DNA from: Cesiribacter sp964504565
Lineage (GTDB): Bacteria > Bacteroidota > Bacteroidia > Cytophagales > Cyclobacteriaceae
Direction of reading: 5' to 3'
NCBI GenBank assembly: GCA_964504565.1
Contig: CAZDEY010000004.1
Location: 186,001-250,000 of the forward strand
DNA: 64,000 nt
Positions 43,029-51,188 of the stretch are shown here, in pieces. A program made the position numbers and the translations under genes. Each line of letters opens with the position of its first letter. Positions within the stretch are counted from its first letter, which is position 1. The notes under the pieces were generated by a model. That model worked only from the letters and a program-made list of their open reading frames with translations. It ran no database searches and was not told the DNA's origin.

Positions 43029-43352
43029 CTATTTGAGTTTAAATAAGATTAGTAAGAAGATTATCAGGCCAATAGCCAGCCATCGGGCGGCCATGTCGTA
43101 CCACGGGGTTTTAGATTCGGCCGGTAGGTATTTGGTTTCGTACACCAGGCTGTCTTTAACCAGTACCTGAGCCTCCAGGCTATCGCACTTGCAATTCACC
43201 CTGACGGTGCCGGTACTGTCTTTTTCCAGGCTGGCGGCTGCGTGGCCGTCGCTACTCTGGAAAGATTGCGGCTTGTTCCAGTTTATTGAATCATTGCACA
43301 GGTCGGCCAGTTGGGTAGGGCTAAGGGTGAAAGAGGTTTCAGCCCCCGGCAC
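43029..43352 (-). CDS. Tail-anchored small membrane protein, possible spanin
   Basis: A 107-residue protein from GTG 43352. A soluble region is followed by a single C-terminal membrane helix (LAIGLIIFLLILFKLK). The same frame is open further upstream through the end of the endolysin gene (STETQVKERLVAVPV), so the true start could be earlier, though no ATG is seen. Cys pairs (NCKCDSLEAQVL) suggest an extra-cytoplasmic domain. It follows the endolysin gene directly, where spanin or Rz-like genes occur; that role is inferred. Confidence 0.5.
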   Translation of the reverse strand: MPGAETSFTLSPTQLADLCNDSINWNKPQSFQSSDGHAAASLEKDSTGTVRVNCKCDSLEAQVLVKDSLVYETKYLPAESKTPWYDMAARWLAIGLIIFLLILFKLK

Positions 43353-43375
43353 CGGAACGGCTACTAAGCGTTCTT

Positions 43376-43975
43376 TTACTTGGGTTTCGGTAGAAACTCC
43401 CGCCGGTCCGGGTGCCTTTGTACAGCACTTACTTTGTAAATACCTCGTTTTAACCTGCGCTTTCTGTACACTCCGTCGCCCTCGCGGCTTCCTTCGCCGT
43501 TGGTATTGCCTTCAATGGTTATACACCAATCGCCCGCTGGCCAGCTTTCGATAAAACCTACATGGGCTATGCGTTTTCGGCTTTGGTAGTACAGCCCGAA
43601 TACATCGCCCGGGCGGGGGGTGGTATTGTCAGCCCTGCCCCGCGTGTAAATGGTATTAGCGGCCGGGAACCAGGCGGGCGACCACGCGCTAAGCGGGCTT
43701 TCAATTCCGCAAAGGGCGTGTGTCCACCCGACANNNNNNNNNNNNNNNNNNNNNNNCGCGCACCACGGCACAGGCTGGTTAAAGCCAACGGCCCATAAGT
43801 ATCCGCGTATTTCGTAACTGTCGTTAGGGTGCGCTTCCCGTACCCCAATTTGGCTAGCTGCTAATCCCGTTAAGCAGTCCGGTTTAGTGTCTTTAGCCTC
43901 TACGCCATGCAGTACAAAGCCCCAGCTAAGTAAGCTAAGAAGTACCACGTAGAGAATTTTATTCTTGATTCCCAT
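43376..43975 (-). CDS. Endolysin, CHAP/NlpC-type, interrupted by an assembly gap
   Basis: About 199 codons with a signal peptide (MGIKNKILYVVLLSLLSWGFVLHG). The domain has DCLTGLAASQIGVREAHPN, WAVGFNQPVPWCA with the probable catalytic Cys just before the gap, PRPGDVFGLYYQ, RIAHVGFIESW with the catalytic His and ITIEGNTNGEG. These are marks of a CHAP-like Cys peptidase or amidase that cuts the peptidoglycan bridge. A 23-N gap (43734-43756) removes residues after WCA. The start overlaps the holin gene by 76 bases. The signal peptide suggests export independent of the holin. Confidence 0.75.
   Translation of the reverse strand: MGIKNKILYVVLLSLLSWGFVLHGVEAKDTKPDCLTGLAASQIGVREAHPNDSYEIRGYLWAVGFNQPVPWCAXXXXXXXXVGWTHALCGIESPLSAWSPAWFPAANTIYTRGRADNTTPRPGDVFGLYYQSRKRIAHVGFIESWPAGDWCITIEGNTNGEGSREGDGVYRKRRLKRGIYKVSAVQRHPDRREFLPKPK
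43734..43756. other. Assembly gap in the endolysin gene
   Basis: Twenty-three N of unknown true length, directly after the probable catalytic Cys of the endolysin. Confidence 0.95.
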
Positions 43976-44310
43976 GATTGCGAATGATGTCTTTTAAGTT
44001 CGTCCTCGAGTTCGTCATCTAGGTATTTGTAAAGCTTAGGGAATTGAAGCCGTAGAGCGACCCAGGCAAAGCCGGTAGCCAGTAGAAATTTGCATATGCC
44101 TAGTACTAAAAGCTGGTATACCCCGGCATCCATTACTGCCGCCGTTGGGTCAATGATGAGTACCCAAGTGTTATAGCCGGCCAACAGCCAGAGGGCGGCC
44201 AGAATAACTACAAACTCACTAAAGCGGCGTAAGTATTTCAGGGTAAGGGCGGCCGCCTCCTGACGGTGGCCCCAAAGCTTTTGTATAAAGTTTTCGATTG
44301 CGTTAATCAT
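43900..44310 (-). CDS. Putative holin
   Basis: A 136-residue membrane protein with three hydrophobic segments (FVVILAALWLLAGYNTWVLII, GVYQLLVLGICKFLLATGFAWVAL, WYFLAYLAGALYCMA) and an acidic loop (YKYLDDELEDELKRH). It sits between a coiled-coil membrane protein and the endolysin, which it overlaps by 76 bases. The arrangement fits a holin that controls lysis timing. The family name cannot be assigned by eye. Confidence 0.6.
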   Translation of the reverse strand: MINAIENFIQKLWGHRQEAAALTLKYLRRFSEFVVILAALWLLAGYNTWVLIIDPTAAVMDAGVYQLLVLGICKFLLATGFAWVALRLQFPKLYKYLDDELEDELKRHHSQSWESRIKFSTWYFLAYLAGALYCMA

Positions 44311-44716
44311 CGTTAGCGGCAGGTCTTAAGGTTGGGTTAGTGGTAAAGGTTCTCGGGTTGCTTGTGCTTCCGCCTTCGTGGCGGCTAATATTGAAGCGGA
44401 TTATTTCTCGGTCTACTATTTCGCGCACCCGTTCATCTCGCTCTTTGCTATACTGTGGTATCCACTCCTTGTAGAAGCGGCTTATTCCCTCGTCAAAGCT
44501 TTTACATTTAGCTTCGGTTTCCTCCAATCGGGCCTCCAGTCGCTTAATGCGCTCTTCGCTGGTAGCCTGGTAGCGGTTCAATCGTTCCACCGCATCAGTC
44601 AGGCGGTCTACGCCGTTGTGAAAGCGGCGCAAGTAGTAGCCTATGACGGCTAACCCTAAAGCTCCGATGAAGCCAACAAGTGAAACAATAATAGCCGTAG
44701 CGTCTAGGGTTACCAT
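44303..44716 (-). CDS. Membrane-anchored coiled-coil protein in the lysis cassette
   Basis: A 137-residue protein with one N-terminal membrane helix (IIVSLVGFIGALGLAVIGYYLR) followed by a long coiled coil (DRLTDAVERLNRYQATSEERIKRLEARLEETEAKC) and a disordered, charged tail. It overlaps the holin gene by 8 bases. The plan is like an inner-membrane spanin, but placement before the holin is unusual. Function is inferred only from topology and place. Confidence 0.5.
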   Translation of the reverse strand: MVTLDATAIIVSLVGFIGALGLAVIGYYLRRFHNGVDRLTDAVERLNRYQATSEERIKRLEARLEETEAKCKSFDEGISRFYKEWIPQYSKERDERVREIVDREIIRFNISRHEGGSTSNPRTFTTNPTLRPAANDD

Positions 44717-44742
44717 TAAACAGATAGGTGGTTAGGAGAGAG

Positions 44743-44772
44743 AAAAAAGGCCGGCCTTACACCGGCCTTTTA
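44743..44772. terminator. Terminator after the major capsid gene
   Basis: AAAGGCCGG at 44746-44754 pairs perfectly with CCGGCCTTT at 44762-44770 across a 7-base loop, with A and T runs on the outer sides. It lies between the capsid gene and the lysis genes, so capsid transcription can be partly set apart from that of lysis and tail genes. Confidence 0.8.
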
Positions 44773-44797
44773 GGTATTTATAGTATGCGGTGGTTAA

Positions 44798-45748
44798 TTA
44801 CGCTTGGTAGAACACTACATCGTCGCCCCACACTACTTGCGTGTCGGCTTTCATTAGCATTTTAATGAAGTAGCGTTCCCCGGCTTTTTCCCACTTATCA
44901 ATTTGCAGGGCTTCGGCATCACGGCTGTAGTCAAAACCTAACCACAGGTTAGAGCTTAGGCTATTGCCCACCAGCGTAAGGATAACCGTATTTTCAGGCA
45001 GCGCACTAAGCACCTCAATGCCTATACCGTTATAGCGCATAGGGCCTACCTCGGTATACTCTATACCTTTATAGGTTTGCTCCCGTAGATGGCTAGTATA
45101 CTTATCATGGTCTACCGGGCTCATCAGGTAGCGTAGCATTGGGCTGCGGCGAATAGCCAAGCGCGTTAAGCTGCGCATTTGCTCCAGTTTGGTAACGATG
45201 TTGCCGGACTGGCCGCCGGTAAGGGCTACCGGGGTAGGTACGTCGATAGTTGCCGGGTTGGCAGCAATACGCTTAGTAAGGCCGTCGAACAGGTCTAAGC
45301 GGGTACCGGTACTGCCTGCACTATCACCATTTACTAATACGTCGTATACTTCAAAATCAACCGTTTCGGCAATGCGCGCTAACAGGTCGCTTTGGATTTC
45401 CGGTGCCAGCTCATGGAACAACAGCGGGCCTCTAGGCTGGTACCTGCGCCAGAACTTCTCAAAGCTGCGCGGATTAAAGTCGCCCAGTACCATAGCATCT
45501 TTAGGCTCCAGGTACAGCTCGTCAATTTCGTAGCTGCCCTGCGCATTGGCACGGGTGGGCTGTTCAACGCGGGCTTGTAGCATATTACCGGCGCGGCTGC
45601 GCGGGATTGCTAGTTTAGGTGCCCCGTCCAGGAACTCGGTATGGCACAGCCCACGCTGTACCAATTCATTGCCCAGCGTAGCTTGGCTAAGCAGGGTTTC
45701 GAGTACCTCACTGTCGTAAACAGTGGTTACTGTGGTGGTCATTGCCAT
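44798..45748 (-). CDS. Major capsid protein, HK97-like
   Basis: A 316-residue protein directly after the protease-scaffold gene (overlap of one base), the standard head gene order. It has the HK97-fold marks of a long N-terminal arm, a spine region (FDVEVYDVL-type EVYDVLVNGDSAGSTG), and a P-domain. GSYEIDELYLEPKDAMVLGDF and SPVDHDKYTSHLREQTYKGIEY fit the capsid proteins of Mu-like Bacteroidetes phages. The N-terminal delta region is absent, being supplied by the upstream scaffold. Size is close to Mu gpT. Confidence 0.75.
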   Translation of the reverse strand: MAMTTTVTTVYDSEVLETLLSQATLGNELVQRGLCHTEFLDGAPKLAIPRSRAGNMLQARVEQPTRANAQGSYEIDELYLEPKDAMVLGDFNPRSFEKFWRRYQPRGPLLFHELAPEIQSDLLARIAETVDFEVYDVLVNGDSAGSTGTRLDLFDGLTKRIAANPATIDVPTPVALTGGQSGNIVTKLEQMRSLTRLAIRRSPMLRYLMSPVDHDKYTSHLREQTYKGIEYTEVGPMRYNGIGIEVLSALPENTVILTLVGNSLSSNLWLGFDYSRDAEALQIDKWEKAGERYFIKMLMKADTQVVWGDDVVFYQA

Positions 45749-46905
45749 TATTTCTCGTTTTTGGCTTCTAGTTGTGCCAAGCGCTTATTAAAGGGGCTTA
45801 GCTCATCCTTTTCGGGGTCGTTTTTGTCGCTACCGGTTTCCGGCACACCGCTTAGCTTCGGCGCGGGCGTAATCCCGGCCAGTTGCTTGGCGGTACGCTC
45901 CGGGGCCTGTAGGTAGGCTTCCAGCCAGTCGGCTCGGTCGTCGGCCGGGATGCGGCGTTCGCTTACTGCCGCGTCTACTGCCGCCTCGGCATCGGCTTTA
46001 ACCTTAGCCTGCTCTTTCTGCTGGTAGGCGGAGAGCTTATCTTCTGCATCTTTCAGGGCGGCCTTGGTATTGGTCAAATCCTGCTTAGCGGCCTTCAATT
46101 CGGTTCGCTGGCTGGTAGATTCTTCCAGCAAGGCAGCAACGCGGCCGTCTACTTCGTTTTCTTTGCAGCCCAGTTTGGCCGCGATTGCTTGTACACTCAT
46201 GTTATCGTCATTAGTGATTTTAAGAGGGTCGTTACTTGGTTGGCGGGGGGTACTCGCTTCCGGCGTGGCGACGCCCGGTGCGGCGGCACCCGGCCCTGTA
46301 GAGGCCGGTGCGGCAGGCGTATAGCCCGCTTTGGTGGCATTGTCGCGCATAGCAGCGTACACCTGTACGGACTGCATAGCGGTAAATTCCTGCTTGTTGG
46401 TGGCGGCAATGCCGGGCGTTTCAATGATTTTAGTAGCCAGCCCTAATTCTTTAGCCTCGCTGGCGTCAAACCAGGTTTCTTTGTCCATATCATCCAGTAC
46501 ACTTTGTAGCTCCCGGCCGGTACGCTTCTGGTAGATAGTAGCAATACCGGCGCGGAACTTATCCAGCACCTCGGCATCCTTACGCATCTGGTTGCTATCC
46601 CCCACCGAAAGGTTCCAGGGGTTGTGCCACATAATGAGCGCGTAATCGTGCATTTCGATTTCATGACCGGCCAGCAGTAGGAAGCTGGCGGCAGAAGCGC
46701 ATATACCCACGTTACGCGTGGTAATGGTAGCCTTAGCGGCTAACAACTCACTAAACAGCGAATACGCGGCCACTACACTGCCGCCGGGGCTGTTAATATT
46801 GATTGTTAAATGCTGGCCGGGGCCGTCATGGCGGCGCAGCCACTCCCGCGCTACGTATACGCTATACTCGTTTATTTCACTGTCAAGAAGGAAAACCTGC
46901 CCCAT
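45748..46905 (-). CDS. Head maturation protease (ClpP-like) fused to scaffold domain
   Basis: A 385-residue protein. Residues 1-180 are a ClpP-fold protease with INSPGGSVVAAYSL, catalytic Ser in GICASAASFLL, His in LIMWHNPW and a later Asp. A disordered linker (about 195-230) carries APGVATPEA. Residues about 235-340 are a long coiled-coil scaffold (LEESTSQRTELKAAKQDLTNTKAALKDAEDKL). An internal ATG at 46200 (before SVQAIAAKLG) could make a separate scaffold of 150 residues, as phages with this layout do. It cleaves scaffold during capsid maturation. Confidence 0.8.
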   Translation of the reverse strand: MGQVFLLDSEINEYSVYVAREWLRRHDGPGQHLTININSPGGSVVAAYSLFSELLAAKATITTRNVGICASAASFLLLAGHEIEMHDYALIMWHNPWNLSVGDSNQMRKDAEVLDKFRAGIATIYQKRTGRELQSVLDDMDKETWFDASEAKELGLATKIIETPGIAATNKQEFTAMQSVQVYAAMRDNATKAGYTPAAPASTGPGAAAPGVATPEASTPRQPSNDPLKITNDDNMSVQAIAAKLGCKENEVDGRVAALLEESTSQRTELKAAKQDLTNTKAALKDAEDKLSAYQQKEQAKVKADAEAAVDAAVSERRIPADDRADWLEAYLQAPERTAKQLAGITPAPKLSGVPETGSDKNDPEKDELSPFNKRLAQLEAKNEK

Positions 46906-47049
46906 AATTGGGAGGTAATATCAAAAATTACGATATTAGATAAGGAACGGAGTGCCTATAGGAAGCGTTAGTACGTCGATAGCGGACTAACAAACGCTTA
47001 TACCGTATAAAAAGGGTTTAAATTAGAAAAATTTATAACGTAAATACCG
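46906..47049. promoter_or_regulatory. Divergent promoter region of the late genes
   Basis: About 145 bases between the leftward protease and rightward small-gene starts, and the only open gap between the two blocks. It holds AT-rich segments (AAAGGGTTTAAATTAG) and a partial inverted repeat (GCGTTAGT near 46965 and ACTAACAAACGC near 46990) that might be an operator. No exact host-type promoter is visible, so a phage activator may be needed. Confidence 0.4.
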
Positions 47050-47307
47050 ATGAAATCAACAGTCCTAACCCCCCGACCTATGCCCCCCAGCCCCTACACG
47101 GTAGCCCGGCACAAAAAAGTAAAAAGCCTGTTCAATGAGCTTTATGATGAGGCCAGAAAAAAAGCCGGCCGCTTTTGTGACGTGAGCTACGAAAGTATTT
47201 ACCGGGAGATAGCCGATGAGGTGTTCTTACACCCCAATACGGTGCGCGGAATAGTAAAGGGATACATTAACCTTATTCCAAATGAAGAACCTAACACGGA
47301 AGCTTAA
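47050..47307 (+). CDS. Small helix-turn-helix-like phage protein
   Basis: An 85-residue protein, first gene of the rightward late block. Residues about 48-75 (IYREIADEVFLHPNTVRGIVKGYI) look like a helix-turn-helix, while the N-terminus is basic and helical (YTVARHKKVKSLFNELYDEARKK). It may be a transcription factor for the neighbouring promoter. It overlaps the next gene by 26 bases. The family name is not recognised. Confidence 0.55.
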   Translation: MKSTVLTPRPMPPSPYTVARHKKVKSLFNELYDEARKKAGRFCDVSYESIYREIADEVFLHPNTVRGIVKGYINLIPNEEPNTEA

Positions 47308-47494
47308 GGGCGCGCTCAACATGGCATTCAGCCCGATAGGGGCCGCCGGCCTGTCTACGTTCCTAGGCGACGGCATACAGTCGCTTTATATAAGCGGCAC
47401 CGCGCAAAGCACTTGGCCGCTCTATACCGGCATGATAGTAAGCGCAGCCTACGTGGTGGCAGCGGTCAGTTACCACCAAAATAAGGGCAAATGA
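47282..47494 (+). CDS. Small membrane protein
   Basis: A 70-residue protein with two hydrophobic segments (SPIGAAGLSTFLGDGIQSLYI and PLYTGMIVSAAYVVAAVSY) and a basic N-terminus. It overlaps its upstream and downstream genes, so translation is coupled. It could be a second holin or an antiholin, judged only by topology; the main lysis cassette lies elsewhere. Confidence 0.5.
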   Translation: MKNLTRKLKGALNMAFSPIGAAGLSTFLGDGIQSLYISGTAQSTWPLYTGMIVSAAYVVAAVSYHQNKGK

Positions 47495-48087
47495 TATACC
47501 GCATCAAAGAGGGCAGGCACCGCCCGGCGGGCTGTATACTACCGCGCCGTAGCGATGGATTGGAGGCATTTAGGGCGGTTCTGTTTGATACATGCCTGTA
47601 CGAGCCACTAGACCGGGAAAACGACACCAACAAGCTTTGCGGCATTAGCACGGTACTACTCCCTAAACTGGTAAAGTACTACGGCCCTAAAACCCAAAGC
47701 CCGCAAAAAGACTGGCTGAACAACCTTCTAAGGGAGCGTTGGTCGGTACAGGTACTTAAGCCGTGGCATTACAACAGCTTACGGGTAGGGTGGGTGCCAG
47801 GTCAGGGCAAGAACTCCGGAAAGATTCAGCTAACGGCCTACCAGTACCATAAGGGCTTACGCACTATTACACCGCTGGCGGTAGTGGAGCCGGGACAGGA
47901 ATTTTACATCCTGTTAGGGCCTATGCCGAACAGCCGTAAAGTCCAGGTGAGTATAGTAGCCGATGGAATGAAATTAGGTCAGCATACCGCCCCTTTTGAG
48001 AGGGGCGAAGGCTGGGTGTTAGGCGGGTACTTTGGCGGCGATAAGCCCGCCCCGCACACCCTACACTATTATCTGGAAAGAACATGA
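47491..48087 (+). CDS. Hypothetical phage protein, 198 residues
   Basis: A soluble protein without signal or membrane segments. It starts 4 bases inside the preceding gene. It has mixed strands (GKIQLTAYQYHKGLRTITPLAVVEPGQEFYILLGPM) and a basic N-terminus with YRIKEGRHRPAGCILPRRSDG. I do not recognise it; in location it belongs to the early part of the rightward late operon. Confidence 0.5.
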   Translation: MIYRIKEGRHRPAGCILPRRSDGLEAFRAVLFDTCLYEPLDRENDTNKLCGISTVLLPKLVKYYGPKTQSPQKDWLNNLLRERWSVQVLKPWHYNSLRVGWVPGQGKNSGKIQLTAYQYHKGLRTITPLAVVEPGQEFYILLGPMPNSRKVQVSIVADGMKLGQHTAPFERGEGWVLGGYFGGDKPAPHTLHYYLERT

Positions 48088-48278
48088 ACCTGGCACGGCG
48101 GCGCAAGATAAACTACTACCCAATGCTACGGCGGCTAAAGTATGACCAGCCCGCCCCCCGGGAGCTACGGTTAGTAGACACGCGCACGCTGGAATACCAA
48201 TATCAGGAACACCTACGGGCTACGGCCCACAAATTTACAATAGCTAAATACCTTAAATTAAAATGCAAAATTTCCTAA
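48084..48278 (+). CDS. Small basic hypothetical protein
   Basis: A 64-residue protein with about one fifth Arg/Lys (LARRRKINYYPMLRRLKYD). It overlaps its two neighbours by 4 and 16 bases. It may bind nucleic acid; no family is recognised. Confidence 0.45.
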   Translation: MNLARRRKINYYPMLRRLKYDQPAPRELRLVDTRTLEYQYQEHLRATAHKFTIAKYLKLKCKIS

Positions 48279-48571
48279 CCCCTTTACTTCTTATAGCCTG
48301 TGCGGTCATGTACAGCCTGTACGTACACGAACGCCGCAAAGCTAAGGCGGCAACCCAGTGGGCCGAGCGTTCGGCCGAATCTTGCGACCAGTGGCGCAAA
48401 ACTGCTATTGATGCCCGCAAGAAGCTTTCCCTCTTAGCCTTTCAAATGCGCAACCCGGCGTGTCGCAACCATGAGGACATGGGTAATTTCTGGAACGGTA
48501 ACAATTTTGAGCCGGTCGGCAGCGCGGAAGCCTTTATGAATGCGGATAGTATCAAACCGGTAAATCAGTAG
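48263..48571 (+). CDS. Membrane-anchored hypothetical protein
   Basis: A 102-residue protein with an N-terminal membrane helix (FLTPLLLIACAVMYSLYV) followed by a charged helical region (ERRKAKAATQWAERSAESCDQWRKTAIDARKKL). The plan resembles an inner-membrane spanin, but no partner is visible directly beside it. It starts inside the previous gene. Confidence 0.45.
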   Translation: MQNFLTPLLLIACAVMYSLYVHERRKAKAATQWAERSAESCDQWRKTAIDARKKLSLLAFQMRNPACRNHEDMGNFWNGNNFEPVGSAEAFMNADSIKPVNQ

Positions 48572-48573
48572 CT

Positions 48574-48906
48574 ATGGAAATCTCACACAATAACATAAAC
48601 GTTGGCGGCGACCTGCTGAAAAACATAGGCCCTACCGGTGAAGCATACGTCTGTGAATATACTGGCATGCTGTTGGCCGATATTCCCAACGGAACTGACC
48701 CCAAAGCCTATACCGGCCACATAAGAGTAAAGCAACCGGGCAGCAAACCTTACCACAAACCTATCGTCATCTTGTACCCGGAAGGGGTGGGCAGCACGCC
48801 CTACTGGAGAGAAGGCTATTTGACTGACCGGCAACCTAGAGAATGGAATAGCTTCGGTAAGCTGCGGGTGGTAGATGAAATCAAACGAATTTTTAAAGTG
48901 AAGTAA
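48574..48906 (+). CDS. Hypothetical phage protein, 110 residues
   Basis: A soluble protein starting 2 bases after the previous stop. Residues include NIGPTGEAYVCEYTGML and KIRVKQPGSKPYHKPIVILYPEG-like HIRVKQPGSKPYHKPIVIL. No recognised family; it is spaced like its neighbours in the late operon. Confidence 0.4.
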   Translation: MEISHNNINVGGDLLKNIGPTGEAYVCEYTGMLLADIPNGTDPKAYTGHIRVKQPGSKPYHKPIVILYPEGVGSTPYWREGYLTDRQPREWNSFGKLRVVDEIKRIFKVK

Positions 48907-48908
48907 TT

Positions 48909-49781
48909 ATGATAGCGATAGCAATAGCGGGTTCAATTATATTAGGGCTTATTGGCCTATGGGTTGGGCTAGACGCTCATAAAGAAGTAGCCGCATTAAA
49001 AAAGCAGGTAGAAGGGCTTACGGCCGGAATAATGACTAACGATATTTGCCTGAATGATACGTTATTAAACCATAGTTCGCGTTTAGAGTATAACGAAGCC
49101 GTTGTCAAAAAGGCAACAGAAATTCAAAAAGCTATAACTGATATTCTGGAAGATGTTATATCTAAGGTAAATCAACAGCGCCCCCCAGGTAACCCCCCTG
49201 AACCCCCGCAAAAGGACGTAACAATTAACGTAAACAAGTTAGTTGACAAGGTAGAGGTATGCACCCCGGCTAATGCGGTGAAAGCCGAGATGGAAGCTAT
49301 TTTACACCAAGCGTCTGAAAAGAAACGCAAGGCGGCTAAAGAGGTGCCTAAATGGGTTGACCCCAGCACCGCCCCGGCTAATGAACTGCCCCGCGAAAGC
49401 GTAAGGGTTAATACGGTAACTGAGAATCCGGCGGCCGGGGTTCCGGTAAGCGAAAGTAAGGGGGCCTGCGAACCCCTAACCGAACCGTGTGTAAGCAACC
49501 ACACGGCCAGCAACGGCCGCAAAGTTATGATGTTGGCCGGGTACCGTAATAGCCAGGGCGAATGGAATAAAACGGAAAGCTACCCGGTAGGGGGCGACTT
49601 TATCCGCTGCCCGTTTCAGTGTAGCATTGTCGGCAAAGAAGCCTTAATCCAGTCTACCTCTATTGAAGGCGAGGTAATTAAATCTACCTGCCAACTAAGC
49701 GGCTCATTCGTAGACCAAGCCGACCAACTACGCCGCGCCGAATACCGCCTTGTTAAACCCTTTCTAACGCCTAATGAGTAA
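48909..49781 (+). CDS. Membrane-anchored phage protein with a repeat-bearing linker
   Basis: A 290-residue protein. An N-terminal membrane helix (MIAIAIAGSIILGLIGLWVGL) is followed by a coiled coil, a Pro-rich stretch (QQRPPGNPPEPPQKD), a charged helical region, then the linker NPAAGVPVSESKG, related to those in two minus-strand proteins. The C-terminal part (about 200-290) is beta-rich with Cys pairs. It overlaps the ParB-methyltransferase gene by 8 bases. Its function is unknown. Confidence 0.5.
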   Translation: MIAIAIAGSIILGLIGLWVGLDAHKEVAALKKQVEGLTAGIMTNDICLNDTLLNHSSRLEYNEAVVKKATEIQKAITDILEDVISKVNQQRPPGNPPEPPQKDVTINVNKLVDKVEVCTPANAVKAEMEAILHQASEKKRKAAKEVPKWVDPSTAPANELPRESVRVNTVTENPAAGVPVSESKGACEPLTEPCVSNHTASNGRKVMMLAGYRNSQGEWNKTESYPVGGDFIRCPFQCSIVGKEALIQSTSIEGEVIKSTCQLSGSFVDQADQLRRAEYRLVKPFLTPNE

Positions 49782-51124
49782 GGAACAGCTAACCGTTAAG
49801 CACTGGCCGGTAGAACAGCTAAAACCGGCAGCCTATAACCCGCGCGAGCTTACCCAACTGCAATACGAGCAGTTGCGGCAAAGCATGGAAAAGTACGGCT
49901 TTATTGACCCCTGTATAGTCAACGTGAACCCGGAACGCTTCGGCGTACTGGTAGGGGGCCACCAGCGGCTGCGTGTAGCTACGCAGTCGCTGAGCCTTAC
50001 ACACGTGCCGGTCGTAGAGGTGAACCTGGATATAGAGGATGAGCGCGAGCTTAACGTACGGCTTAACCGCAATACCGGTCAGTGGGATTGGGAAAAGCTG
50101 GCTAACGAGTTTGATGAAGAAGATTTATTAGAATGGGGTTTTAGTGAACGCGAGTTAGGGTTTGCTGAACAGGAGTTACCAGAGCGTAGCACCGAAGAAT
50201 TAGAGGACGAAGATTACCAAAGCGAGCGCGGCAGGCTGGCTAAAGTATTTATAGCCCCACCCTTAAGCGTACTGGATAGCCGTCAGGGCTACTGGCAGGA
50301 GCGTAAACGCTATTGGTTAGAGGAAATAGGCATAACCAGCCACGCCGGACGGGAACTGCCTAATACCACTACTAAAAATGAGGATAATGNNNNNNNNNNN
50401 NNNNNNNNNNNNNNNNNNNNNNNNNNNNNNNNNNNNNNNNNNNNNNNNNNNNNNNCCGGTACTAGCGGAAGTGTGCTATAAGTGGTTTTGCCCGCCTAAT
50501 GGCCATATAGCCGACCCGTTCGCCGGGGGTTCGGTGCGTGGTCTGGTTGCCGCCTACCAGGGCCATACCTACAGCGGTACTGATATTCGCAAAGAACAGG
50601 TAATAGCCAATAAGGAACAGCTAGAAAGCCATACCCTGCCGGAGCTGCCGGTTTGGGCGTGCGACGATGGGGCCAATTTAGCCAAATACAGCCCGGCGGC
50701 TGACCTTATATTCAGTTGCCCACCTTACTACAACCTGGAACGCTACAGCGACCTTGCAGGCGACCTAAGTACGATGCTGTACAGCGATTTCCTGACCGCT
50801 TACCGGCAGATTATTGCCAATGCCTGCCAGCTGCTTAAACCTAACCGATTTGCGGTGTTCGTAGTGGGAGAGGTGCGCGAGGGTGGCTTCTACGTGGGGT
50901 TGGTAAAAGATACTATAGCCGCCTTCGAGCAAGCCGGTTGCTACCTGTATAACGACCTGGTATTCCTTACCCCGGTGGGAAGCCTAACCCTACGGGCAGG
51001 TAAGCAAATGAATGCCAGCCGCAAAGTAGCCAAAGCCCACCAGAATGTACTGGTATTCTATAAAGGTGACCCCAGTCAAATACCCGACAACTTCCCGGCC
51101 TTAGAACTGGAAACCGAAGATTAA
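49774..51124 (+). CDS. ParB-like domain fused to DNA methyltransferase (assembly gap inside)
   Basis: Residues about 1-100 are a ParB/Srx-type domain (VEQLKPAAYNPRELTQLQYEQLR, LVGGHQRLRVA). A region typical of phage DNA methylases follows (VLDSRQGYWQERKRYWL). After the 66-N gap (50390-50455) come CYKWFCPPNGHIADPFAGGSVRG, with motif I (DPFAGG), and motif IV SCPPYYNLERYSDL, then ASRKVAKAHQNVLVFYKG. The order FxG before PPY fits an N6-adenine or N4-cytosine methyltransferase. The frames before and after the gap differ by one, but the gap length is uncertain. It would modify phage DNA, with the ParB part perhaps guiding it. It precedes the terminase genes. Confidence 0.78.
50390..50455. other. 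Assembly gap in the ParB-methyltransferase
   Basis: Sixty-six N. The true length is unknown, so the frame join of the two parts cannot be decided. Confidence 0.95.
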
Positions 51125-51188
51125 CCCATACCCACCGTGCGCCCCTGTAGGGGGTCGCCCGGCTGTCAAACCCATATAACGTAAAGGC

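Noticed and set aside
42863..46282. 24-base repeat as phage attachment sites or a deletion hot spot
   Set aside because: Both copies lie inside coding sequence in the same orientation and keep frame as linkers, so coding use is more likely; not excluded as a recombination risk.
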